NCBI GenBank assembly: GCA_032718475.1 | Contig: JAUCBJ010004649.1 | Span: 1-41,601 of the forward strand | Length of the DNA: 41,601 nt | Origin: Nemertoderma westbladi | Lineage: Eukaryota > Xenacoelomorpha > Nemertodermatida > Nemertodermatidae | Reading direction: 5' to 3' | Shown here: piece by piece, positions 22,157-31,395 of the stretch | Layout of the letters: each line of letters starts with the position of its first letter | Position numbering within the stretch: the first letter of the stretch is position 1 | Position numbers and translations under genes: made by a program | The notes under the pieces: model-generated | The model's database searches: none | Told to the model about the DNA's origin: nothing | Seen by the model: only the letters and a program-made list of their open reading frames with translations

Positions 22157-22306
22157 CGTGGCAGCCACAGTCTGTCAGTTGGTTGGATCCAGTTCTATCA
22201 CTGTCAGACTGTTAGGGCAGCTGCTAGGATTCTATCTCTGTCAGGGCAGCTGGGCGGATCTGATTCTATCACTGTCAGGGCAGCTGGGTGGAACTGGTTC
22301 TATCAC
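22157..22306 (-). promoter_or_regulatory. Leader with four short tandem repeats; no clear tRNA primer site
   Basis: On the plus strand 'ctgtcag' recurs at 22172, 22201, 22238 and 22272, each followed by a variant ending 'tctatc(a/t)'. Spacing is 29-37 bp, and the LTR terminus 'ctgtgacggg' falls at the next position in register. In element sense the leader starts GTGATAGAACC after the LTR, which lacks the TGG expected of a standard tRNA 3'-end primer site. Confidence 0.6.
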
Positions 22307-22853
22307 TGTGACGGGATCTACGGATCCCGGTTTATCCGTTGGGTTTTCTATCTACGCGTCCCCGCCGTGTGTGAAAGGTAAAAGAGTTCTGATGTTCGGT
22401 TATATGTATAAGGTATAATATAGTTGATATATAGGCTTTAGTATAGTATGGCACAGTTACCGGTAGATAAGTATGATGGCGGTAGCGGACGGTGATAGAA
22501 GTCACCGTTCCACCCTACTGAACTAACTGAGTAAACTGAATGAATGATTGCTGTACAGGTAATATATACTGCACGGGTTTGGCCGTTACAGTACTTAGTC
22601 GATGCTGTCCCCCCATTGGCTAATATCCCTGTTGGCACCCTTTGCCCCCCTCTGAAGTGCTTCCCTTTGCCCTTGCTGTTCTCTCTTGGTTAGGGGTTTG
22701 GCCCCTGACCCTTATTGTGTGTGTCTCCTTTGGGGCCTATTGTCCCCGTTTACTGGGCTGACACGAGGTTGATTGGTAATCAACCTCGTGCTCCCAATAT
22801 TGCTTTATGGCTCACTCTATGGGTTTGTGTTAGCGGAATTGGATAAGCTAACA
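22307..22853 (-). repeat. 5' LTR (element sense)
   Basis: 547 bp, identical by eye to the LTR at 16025-16571. In minus reading it is the promoter-bearing LTR upstream of the gag-like coding. It holds the same stem-loop at 22762-22790. Confidence 0.95.
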
Positions 22854-22858
22854 CTAAG
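22854..22858 (+). repeat. 5-bp target site duplication, right
   Basis: 'ctaag' follows the LTR terminus and matches 16020-16024. Confidence 0.92.
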
Positions 22859-23352
22859 CCACACATTTACTTTGTATGTCTTGTATCCATCCATTATATT
22901 ACTGCGACATTCTAAATATAATTACATGACGTCATTCCAATACACACAATACTGTTTCACAATTTTAAAACTTCCGAAATTTAAATAGGTCAGAATCGAA
23001 CGAGCAGTGTTACGAGGATGTTCTAGAATATTTAAACATTCTAATTTTTTTTTTAATATTTAAATATACATAATTCCCTACAAATAAATACATTTAGATT
23101 CGTCAATTGTTCATAATTAGGAATTTAAAAAGTTGTACGGCCTTCATTTTGTTATTTCTTAGTTATTACGTTTCACAACCTGCACGTTTGACATATTATG
23201 TTGACATATATATTCCATGACGGTGTGAAAAGTTTTGCTTTATATGACTATATATATGAGTTATATACGTTTAAAGTTGATATAAAGCCTCTCCTCTACC
23301 GCAGGATTAAAACAGGAACCAATAATAGCAATAATAGAGATTGACTAGTGTA
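22859..23352. other. No recognisable gene
   Basis: AT-rich flank of the LTR element. Nothing was recognised. Confidence 0.4.
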
Positions 23353-24246
23353 CTTAACACTAGTGTTTACTACTACTAGGATCGGCATGCTGCATTGCAG
23401 CTGCATTTTTAAGAATGCTGTGCCGGCTTGTCGACAAAATTGCACCGCCACAACTCCCTATCACCCATGACATTTGCTAGATCATCCGCATCTTATAGGC
23501 CAGTGTCCTTTAAGATGCGTCTCAAGAAAGTCATGGGCTGTCCACCATGCTTATTCACTCCATGAGGCTGCCAAAGCACAAGATTATGCTGGTCCACACG
23601 GCGAAAGCAATGTCCTGCAAAGCGGAGGCGATTTTGTTCTAGTGTCAAGCTTGGGGGAACCAATGAGACACCTCCAATGTTATATAGTGTCTGGTTGGAG
23701 ATGTGTGCATTGTACTTGACACAGTGAACCCGGCGTAGCATTCTTGTGAATGTGCCATCCAGGGATTTGGTGTCCTCAGCAGTTAGAGTCCAGCATGGAC
23801 TCCCGTAGAAGAGTACTGGAACTACTGCTGCTCTAAATAATAGAGCTACTAGTGTTTAAACGGGATCCCGATCCCGAAAAACCGGAATCCCGGCGAAAAA
23901 TGAATCCCGATCCCGACTTTTTTCGTACGGGATCCCGAAGTAAGTAAATTTGTTGAATATCTGATAAATAGTTCCAGCAGAACGGAAATGTTTATTATAT
24001 CGAATTTTATATCAGTAATCCATCCAGTAATCAATTGCAAAATAATTTTAATATAAATTTATCTTACTAGAATTTCAGAAGCGTAAGAAAAGTGAGTGTT
24101 TCCCAAAACCCGCCACATATACTAATAACTGTGAGGCATCTAATCCAAAATTGCAATCCCGATCCCGAAAATCGGGATCCCGAGAGTGATAATCCCGGTC
24201 CCGGAAATCCCGAAAAGTCTGATCCAGTTTAAACAGTACTTCACAC
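23353..24246. mobile_element. Short hAT-like element with 8-bp target duplications, split by LINE copy C
   Basis: Once the LINE and its duplication are disregarded, the left terminus is TAGTGTTTAAACGGGATC (23361-23369 continued at 23859). The right terminus, read inward, is TACTGTTTAAACTGGATC (ending at 24238). They match at 16 of 18 positions. Flanking 8-mers are CTTAACAC (23353-23360) and CTTCACAC (24239-24246), 7 of 8 identical, as expected for hAT. The element is about 389 bp net. Subterminal regions (23859-23940, 24155-24215) are crowded with ATCCCGA/GGGATC motifs, the kind of clustered site hAT transposases bind. No transposase frame is present, so it is non-autonomous. Confidence 0.72.
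23370..23847 (-). mobile_element. LINE copy C, 3' end only, with 11-bp target duplication
   Basis: Minus-strand copy of the last 470 bp of the LINE, very close to copy D. It includes the (CTA)n tail, the short 3' end and the C-terminal coding (RLRFAGHCFRR). The duplication 'actagtgttta' is at 23359-23369 and 23848-23858. Six bases (agagct) at the 5' junction match neither copy D nor the target. The frame is interrupted by small deletions and substitutions. It inserted into the left terminus of the hAT-like element. Confidence 0.88.
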
Positions 24247-25425
24247 CCTGAAAAATGACGCAAAAATTTAAAATTAGAAGTATTTTTGTATAAACTTTTT
24301 AGAATTTTACAGATATTTAGTTGTAACATTAATTATTCAAGAATGTTAAGTAAAACAATACTTACCTGCACTGCAGCCTGTAGGTATGCCATAACCAAAC
24401 TATGTAAAAACTAAAAAACAACGCAACTGGGTGTATCTGTATATATGTTACATTCAATCAGCGATCAGCTGACAGCAGTCATCTTATCGGTAAGTTTCAC
24501 ACAGCTGTTGGAGACATTCTCAGAGGAAAAGCAATATAATGTCAGAGATAAATTGTATAGGGAGAAAGCGCGAGCAATGAAATGAAGTGAGACAGGTACG
24601 ATTGGGAAGCAGCACCATAAACTTGTGCCGTAACTCTTTAAACAGTTCACGCCAGTCAGTTAGCTAACGTGGAGGCCTATTGGGTTCTCGGTAGTGCGTC
24701 ATGATGAGGTTGTGCACAGTCTAACCCTCTGTACGCTCTCATCCGAGAATGTCTGTAGATGGGTGCGGCGAATACTACGGATCGGCTGACTGGACAGCCG
24801 TCAACTGATCACTGATTGCATAAAACGTCGAGGTCCAGTTGCTTTTTAGCCAGTGGACTCATGTACTGGAAAACATTTTTACTTATCGAGAGTAAATAAT
24901 TAAATAACTATTAATTAACTACAGTAATGTTCCCTCACACTTTTACTTCAATTAATAAGATTAACCAACCCACACTATTACACTAAAATTTCGTAATTTA
25001 AATTTTAAAAAGTAAATATATTATAATATAATAATTAATAATGAAATAATAGCAACTGCCAATATTTTTAATTCTTTCATTAACATTCCATATCAAACCA
25101 TAAATTTGTGGGTTGTATATTCATATGGTAAAACAGCGAAGTTCCACAAAATGCCTTCCATTCAAATAAAACTGAAACTGTAATCCTAAACTGAAATTTA
25201 TTATTGAAATAAATTGCCAATCTGTTTAACTGAAATACATTTTTAATTATTTCTTGCATCATTTACACCTAGGGAAGAATAATGTGTAACATTTTAAAAG
25301 ATTCAAAAAATATGATTATTATAATATAGATTCCTATTCAATAAAATAAATTCAACAGCACCAAAAGTACAGGTTACATGAAATTTTGTGAAAAACTTGT
25401 ATTTTAAGACTTCAACTGAAATCCA
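24247..25425. other. No recognisable gene; contains one copy of a small dispersed repeat
   Basis: Mostly AT-rich. The stretch 24605-24722 ('gggaagcagcacc', 'tttaaacagttcac', 'gcgtcatgatgaggttg') is related to sequences at 27620-27815 and, inverted, 27936-28005. No gene was recognised. Confidence 0.45.
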
Positions 25426-25851
25426 CAACAGAGTTTCTTATTAACGTAATGAAGATAGAGAACATTTATTAGTCTTATAAAATAATCATCATAATAATCA
25501 TAAATCTAAATATATACGAAATCGAATATATATATACGTATATATATATATATACGAAATGTCAACGAAATGGATGAAGCCCTACAGCTGTGTCATGGGT
25601 TGGGTGAGGGCACGTCTGTCATTTGGCGTCCTAAGGGCTACGTGCGCCTGCTTCAGGTCGTCTCGCACCAAATGGCGCAGCATTGGGGTTGACGATGGTG
25701 CCGGAATTCCTCTAGGAATCTAACTCAATCCGACCCCGGACTTAAACGTTTCCCTAATGAACTTACTTCTCGTATATATTTAGATTTATGATTATTATGA
25801 TGATTATTTTATAAGACTAATAAATGTTCTCTATCTTCAACAGAGTTTCTT
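25426..25851 (+). mobile_element. TE insertion with 69-bp perfect inverted arms and 13-14 bp target duplication
   Basis: 'caacagagtttctt' flanks the insertion at 25426-25439 and 25838-25851 (one base shared with the arm). Left arm 25451-25519 and right arm 25770-25838 are perfect reverse complements over 69 bp. Between them are an AT microsatellite and a 54-codon frame (25559-25723) with GWVRARLSFGVLRATCACFR, the same kind of C-terminal tail as the pseudogene at 4397-4943. The right arm looks like the element's true 3' end, and the left arm is an inverted copy of that end. Eleven extra bases (25440-25450) lie at the left junction. Confidence 0.72.
25559..25723 (+). pseudogene. C-terminal remnant of a mobile-element protein
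   Basis: A 54-codon open fragment ending in DDGAGIPLGI and a TAA. The WVRARLSFGVLRA-C-R pattern parallels RISFSLVRSSGICLR at 4884-4928, so both derive from the same broad family of element proteins. Only the tail is present, and the nuclease-like core is missing. The Met at 25559 is fortuitous. Confidence 0.5.
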
Positions 25852-26876
25852 TGATATGGTGAAATGAAACTGAAATTACTTGAAATAAATTTCAGTGTTC
25901 AGCACAAATTGCCCGCTAGGGTATTTATTTAGTTAGATTATTGATGACAATAATAAATATTATGGACAAAAAGCACATATTTGACTTCCATATTCTTCAT
26001 TTTTACCGAATCTGCATTTTCTGCCGTAATTTAGTTGATATCTGCAGATCTATACCGTCCCTTGCAAACAAAATTAATTCAAAGCAAACAACTTGATAAG
26101 ACTAGCTACGAAGTCTATGGCCAGTTAAGATACTTAAATTTATAATATATTTAATAAATATATAATAATAATGCTTGTTTATACTCTATATACTTTTGCT
26201 TAAATACAAAAACACTCGTATAAAAAATCACGCATTTATAAGACATAGTTTCAGTATTAAACGTTTGTTTTACAATTACCTATGAATTCACCGCAATTTG
26301 ACACGTCACATATTTAGCGGATGTAATCTTTAATTCTCAGTCTAGAAATACAGAACAAAGCAGACGAATGCACAAACGACCAAAACCACAGAGATAGCAA
26401 GGCGACTCCATTCCCAGACCTCTTTATGTTCCTGGGCCACTGTCGTTATCAGAGTCACAAGCGACTCAACGTGGGTTAACCTACAACAAACAGTTAGGCA
26501 TAGAAAAAGCTATTGTGAAAAAATGAAAATCGAATGCGATTAAAAAAACAGCGACGGATAATTAATTAACACGAAGTCACAAGAAATTAATAGATGATAA
26601 TAAATCGAATCTTTTACAATTTATTGAATTTAATTTCATCATTGAATTTATTAAACTTTTAAAAACTGAAACTATTAAATTTAAATAGGACTTTGAGCCC
26701 ATGTGAAGTAAACCAGATTATCTGCAGTTATATTTCACTTTGCATTTTACCACCATGTGAAGAATTCCATATTTTTCACTAAAAATACAGCAGAAAGGAT
26801 GAATCTAACCAAAGCAATAAACTAAATAGTATCTGTATAGAGAATATACAATAGAAATAAGCGCTATAAAACACTT
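25852..26876. other. No recognisable gene
   Basis: AT-rich sequence. Nothing was recognised. Confidence 0.4.
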
Positions 26877-27282
26877 AATAATAATAAATAATTGATAAAT
26901 AGAAATTCTTCATATGAATGAGAGAATCTTTTAGGCTCGTTAAGCCAATGAATGCCTGTCCACCACCATGGGTGATCTTCCACATTAAACCCTTCCACTC
27001 TGTTTCGCAAGTTACCTTGGTTCCCATTTATCGACCACTGAAGGATGAAAGCCGAGGTTGAGCTAGGCTGCAGCATTTTAGCACTGTGCCCAAATTCTTC
27101 ATATATAATTCAAATAACATTTCGACGGAAAAGTGAAAACCCGGTATTCATGACATAGGCGGAACTGTTGATGAACATAGCTATAGCGGAAAAATGAATT
27201 TACAATCAGCGGGGATCGAACCCACGCCACGTCTCCCAATAAATGTTCAGGTATACTGACCGCTACACCACGGAGGCTCCCA
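26877..27282 (-). mobile_element. tRNA-derived SINE
   Basis: In minus reading the 5' end is tRNA-like: GCCTCCGTGGTGTAGCGG (A-box region, from about 27278), then the B box GGTTCGATCCCC (27211-27222). The 3' bases do not pair with the 5' GCCTCCG, so it is not a functional tRNA. A body of about 330 bp follows and ends in a TTATTATTATT-like tail near 26880. This is the standard head-body-tail layout of a Pol III SINE. I did not find convincing target duplications. Confidence 0.7.
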
Positions 27283-28457
27283 AGGAATTTTTACTGTTGA
27301 ATAGCTATAGAGTATAGAGTGGTGTTATGACCAGTTAATCCATCATTATGGGGGCTCTCTTAGTACAGAATTAAAAACTCATATATAACCAACCTTCCGT
27401 TACTGTCGTCCTTTATATGCTTCAATAAAACGACAAAACGGCAAACCCTTTTGCACTGTTGTCCCCAATATACTTTCAGTTTATCCCTCGTTCGCAACCA
27501 AAACCCTCTTCGAAACCTGTAAAATAACACAATTGTGTTGTTTCTATCCAGAACCAGAAGGAGTGAGAAAATAATTAAGATGGCAGCTTGCATGTAAAAT
27601 ATTGTAAAACTAAAAAACTGGGAAGCAGCACCTCAAATTGCGCCAACCAGTTTGTTAATTCCACGGTGCTGACATGAGTGGGGAACACTTCGAACACTTC
27701 AAGCTTTTCCAACACGTGTGTAATGGCTGTCTACGAGATGATCAAAGAGCCCTGGCCATTCAGTGAACAACGAGTATTGCGCTCGCCGAGGTGTGTCATG
27801 ATGTGGTTGCGTTCGCTTTATCCTCCGGTTCGATTCAATATTTTCAAACTTCACCCCAATTCATTCCCAATCCCCTCTAGGACATACACCTGGACATTCA
27901 CCATCCAACATGTACAGTGAACGAGTAAAGAATGTGCACAACAATCATCAAACACCTCGGCGAGCTAATGATCTTCAGCTGACCGTAGTGAACTGTTTAA
28001 ACAGTTAATGTTCACAGTTACTGCCTGAGTTACAAAAGCTTAAAGGAATGTTTTACATACCCACACTACGTATCATAAAAGCAGAAATGTGATTGGCGCA
28101 AGATTTCGGAGCGTAGTGAAAATTTTCGTAGTGAAAATTCGCATTATCTAAATAAAAATATTTATTTCGGGGTTAAAATACCCCGAAAAAAATGAATTTA
28201 CTGACCCTAATTTCCTAATTATAGGGGTACCAAGGGATATATAATTATAGGGGTACCCCTTCTAATAGGGGTATAGAAGGGGGTACCAAAAAAATCTGCA
28301 AGAAACTAGAAAGAAAAATAAAAACAATTTGGTGAACAAAAATACTTGTCAACTAAGATTAGTCTGATTTTATTAGTTAATTACATATTATTTTTAGGCC
28401 TATTATTACGATTATATCAATACAACAGTAGAAAGGAGTCGAGTCTCACCATCGTTG
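27283..28457. other. No recognisable gene; contains an inverted pair of a dispersed repeat
   Basis: Short frames at 27360-27593 (minus) and 27678-27920 (plus) are unrecognised. 'gctcgccgaggtgt' at 27781-27794 occurs inverted at 27953-27968, within longer blocks related to 24605-24722. A palindrome 'aactgtttaaacagtt' is near 27988. Confidence 0.45.
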
Positions 28458-28651
28458 CATGACATCGCGGTCGGGGGTGACTGGCGGAGAAGATCCGAGC
28501 AAAAGGTTGAGGTCGTCGGATGCGGCGGAACCAAGTCGTCGTCTCATCGAACTGATCCGTCGTCTGTAGGAGATCGAGTGGCTAGACCGAGGGAGTATCG
28601 TAGAGCTAATAGTAGGAAGAAACGGGAGTTACTCAAGTAAATTCGAGAGGT
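28458..28651 (+). pseudogene. GC-rich open segment, possible retroelement or exon remnant
   Basis: From the ATG at 28458 a frame reads 36 codons (EPSRRLIELIRRL at its end) to a TAG. It then continues open in the same frame (EIEWLDRGSIVEL) to the poly-G run at 28652. The segment is much richer in G+C and CpG than its AT-rich flanks, and its hydrophilic Arg/Ser/Glu composition resembles the gag-like region at 22 kb. It could be a small piece of another retroelement or a decayed exon. No family was recognised. Confidence 0.25.
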
Positions 28652-28672
28652 GGGGGGGGGGGGGGGGGGGGG
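28652..28672 (+). repeat. Poly-G run (21)
   Basis: Uninterrupted run of 21 G. Confidence 0.9.
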
Positions 28673-28720
28673 CAGCTATGGAATCAGACTTAAAGCATAC
28701 CGTTATTAAAATAACGTTAT

Positions 28721-28786
28721 CGGGGGTTCATTTTCGGGAAATCATGTCAGATATCCTGACATGATTTCCCGAAAATGATTCCCCCG
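28721..28786. repeat. Near-perfect 30-bp hairpin
   Basis: Arms containing 'tcattttcgggaaatcatg' on the left and its reverse complement on the right enclose the loop 'atatc'. Only one indel or mismatch is seen, near the outer GGGGG/CCCCC. It could be a tiny fold-back element or a cruciform. No terminator role is implied in a eukaryote. Confidence 0.75.
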
Positions 28787-28984
28787 TTTCTGTTAGACAG
28801 AAACCTCAATGAGTTATATGTGAGATTTATTTTATATAGAAATCACCACACCCGATAAGATGAAAGGAAGGAGGCTCTGCCAAAAAGCTGTTAGTTTGCT
28901 GGTGGATTCGTACTCGAGACCTATCTATGTCTCAGTAAGATGCCCACTTCCACTAGAAAAATCATTTTCACTAAGCGAATTCTA

Positions 28985-29180
28985 TTTGTGCCATGAGATT
29001 GGGGGATAGGTGGGTGGTTGAGGATAGGGAGGGGAGTGGGGGCTTGAGGGGTGTGGGGGATAGGTAGGTGGTTGGGCGTGGGGAGGGGAGTGGGGGCTAG
29101 GTGGGTATTTGTGGTTTGGGTGGGGATGGGAAGATAAGGGAGGAGAGGGAGGGGGAGTGGGGCTAGGTGGCTAGGCTACG
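28985..29180 (+). repeat. G-rich degenerate repeat, G-quadruplex-prone
   Basis: Repeated phrases 'gggggataggt(g/a)gtgg' and 'ggggaggggagtgggggct' occur at least twice. Many G3-G5 runs separated by 1-7 bases satisfy the usual quadruplex pattern on the plus strand. Confidence 0.6.
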
Positions 29181-29310
29181 TTACCTTTATTGCATGTCTG
29201 GATCGAGAGCCTACGAGTCATTGAAGTCAAACATCACGATGTGGCTGATAAACATTTAGTATATAAGGTTAGTTTTGCCTACCTATCATCGCTGTCGGAT
29301 TTGTGTTCCG

Positions 29311-29541
29311 ATGGTGTGGTTATGTCGCCGTCAGCACCCGGCGGTGAATTGTCTCTGTAATATCCACCGGAAAGTATACCGGTCCCTGATAACGGCGATG
29401 TTTGCCCGGGCGTCCATTCCCTCATTGGATGCTGACATAACATGGGAGACGAACCGTTTCTTCTATGAAGGTTTTGCAGCTAAAAATAACAAAACTGGTT
29501 CTAGAATGTTGTTAAAAAATAACGTGACTGCGCGTAGGTAA
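29311..29541 (+). CDS. Unrecognised short open frame with TATA-like box and splice-donor-like end
   Basis: An ATG at 29311 opens 76 codons ending in a TAA that lies within AG|GTAAGT (about 29535-29542), a match to a strong 5' splice site. TATATAAG is at 29260-29267, about 50 bp upstream of the ATG. If spliced, this could be a first coding exon ending at the donor. The product (with RSLITAMFARASIPSLD) matches nothing I know. Chance occurrence is quite possible. Confidence 0.2.
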   Translation: MVWLCRRQHPAVNCLCNIHRKVYRSLITAMFARASIPSLDADITWETNRFFYEGFAAKNNKTGSRMLLKNNVTARR

Positions 29542-29706
29542 GTGCTGAAATACTGCCGGAGACACTTTTTCAAACGCTGAGCTAAAAAATAAAAGCAAAA
29601 ATAAAGATTCTGGCTCACCCATGAAGGAAGAGGCGGGAGGTGAAACTATCTGTTTGAAATTCGTGCAATATCATTAAGATTTGTAGGAAACATTTGATGG
29701 TAAGGA

Positions 29707-29726
29707 GGGGGGGGGGGGGGGGGGGG
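29707..29726 (+). repeat. Poly-G run (20)
   Basis: Uninterrupted run of 20 G. Confidence 0.9.
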
Positions 29727-30260
29727 TGTGGAGGTAGGCACCAGAATAACAACACATATTCCAGGACGTAATAATGTAGTAGGATTCTTACGTGTAGTGC
29801 AATTTAACAAAATTTCAGTAGAACAAGAAAAGGTAGAAACACCCATCCCTACAAGACAAGTACACAATGTATCCTCCAACTTCAAATTTTGTAACATAAT
29901 TTGAAACAGGTGACGACTTTTTATAGCACAGATAATAATTAGCTATTTGCATAATGGTTGAATGTGGTGCAGGAAAGGCGTGAAAAGTGTTGCTGAAAAG
30001 CTATTTTGACAAATTAATATTATTTTCTGAAAAAATGAAACGTAATACAAACTTTGAGTACAAATACAAAAGAAAAGCAGTTTAGAGTTCGTATTTTAAT
30101 TTATCAGAGAATGAAACCTGAAGCCACAGTGCGAAAGATATACGACCTTTACAAGCATTTTTCAACGGCCTCTATTGATATATTTCCGCTGTGCACGGCT
30201 TAGCAAATTCGGCAATGACGTCTATTGTGAAACTTTTGACTCGATTGTGAAAACAGACAG

Positions 30261-30412
30261 GGACTGCATTCACGTAGACATTACTAGTACGGTCAATGTA
30301 AGAACCCAAATAATGGGAGACAGGGGGGGGGGGGGGGACTGCATTCACATAGACATTACTAGTACGGTCAATGTAAGAACCCAAATAATGGGAGACAGGG
30401 GGGGGGGGGGGG
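30261..30412 (+). repeat. Direct duplication, two 75-bp units each ending in G15
   Basis: 'ggactgcattcac' starts at 30261 and 30336. The two units differ at only one base (cacgtag/cacatag) and each ends 'gggagaca' plus 15 G. A third 'ggactgg' follows at 30411. Short frames on both strands simply reflect the duplication. Confidence 0.92.
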
Positions 30413-31395
30413 ACTGGACGCCAAACCCGCCTTGGCGAATTAATATCCCGCCTCAATGTTAAATTCTCAATTTAGGGAAATGGAGCAGGTTACAGTGGCA
30501 CGTTATTTTAACCAAAACAATAAACTAAACACAATAGAACAGGTTATAGTTTTATTTTTGAGAATAATCAGCTGTTATTTGCGTCGAATTTCAGCTGGAG
30601 AGGGATGAATTTTTATTGCGTCCAGTTTCCCCCCCCCCCCCCCCCCCCCCCCCCCGCCCTATCTGAATAATGGTCTTACTTCGTAATACAAAATACAGAG
30701 ACTTTCTATTTGAACTTAACTTAAGTTTGTATTACGAAGATTTATAACAGATAGAATAACATAACTTTTTTTAATTTTAATAATCTTTGTATACCGAAGT
30801 GGTTCTACAGTTCAACCTAATACTTACCAGATTTATTAGAAAATTGATTCGTTGCAAGATGCTGCGAGATGTACACTATAATAAGCAAATCTCGTCAGGA
30901 AGTTAGTCCAACAGAAAAGCACATGTGTTAATACTGATGAGCCGAGCCAATATGGGGTATTGGAACCCGAGGAACACATGTGCACCGGAAGGGTAAATCA
31001 AACTTTTATTCCCTTTATAACCGAGCGCAACAATGAAAAATACGAATTCTCGCTTTAAATTATAGCATTAATGATGGAGAGAGTTTATAGAAAGATAAAA
31101 TAATTGCTCAAAAATTAATTATTCGGTACAATAAATTGACTGATACTAAAATGATTGCCTATTAGCGTACAATGACTTCTATTCCTTTTTAGCACAACCT
31201 AAGCTACTAAAAATATCAAAAAATTTAAAAGTTAATTATTTTTATTAAAGTTGAGTGCGCCAATTTACATTTGTCAAAAATTAAGTTTCATATTTATTTC
31301 GACAAAACATATGTATATTTCAGCGAGCAAAGACGAAATTTACAAAGCAGCGAGAAAAATATGCGTATACAGTAGTGCCCTCCGGCCCTATATAA
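30413..31395. other. No recognisable gene; includes poly-C (27) at 30629-30655
   Basis: AT-rich DNA with an uninterrupted run of 27 C at 30629-30655. Nothing else was recognised before the minisatellite. 'tatataaactc' at 31390 is TATA-like but unsupported. Confidence 0.5.

Larger units (their letters stand above)
16025..22853 (-). mobile_element. Complete gag-only LTR retrotransposon, BEL/Pao-like, 6829 bp
   Basis: Two 547-bp direct repeats (16025-16571, 22307-22853) bound the element, have TG...CA ends and are flanked by 5-bp duplications. Orientation is minus: the purine tract GGGGGGGAG lies just before the LTR at 16571 in minus reading, and all long frames are on the minus strand. Order in the element's sense: 5' LTR, leader with four short repeats, gag-like coding (22156 down to 18643, in three frame segments), an array of short hairpins, a hairpin next to the purine tract, 3' LTR. 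No protease, reverse transcriptase, RNase H or integrase motif is visible in any frame, so it is non-autonomous. The LTRs are identical by eye, which implies a recent insertion. The BEL/Pao assignment rests on the double zinc motif and 5-bp duplications and is moderate. Confidence 0.93.

Noticed and set aside
18842-22418. Plus-strand open frames of 66-208 codons opposite the gag-like region
   Set aside because: They are antisense shadows of GC-rich, Arg/Gly/Ser-rich coding on the minus strand. None has a recognisable motif or its own promoter.
27205-27280. Functional tRNA gene on the minus strand
   Set aside because: A and B boxes are present but the acceptor stem does not pair and a SINE body follows.
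30172-30462. Open frames of 94-95 codons on both strands with a duplicated peptide
   Set aside because: They arise from the 75-bp duplication with poly-G and are open on both strands, so they are not evidence for a gene.
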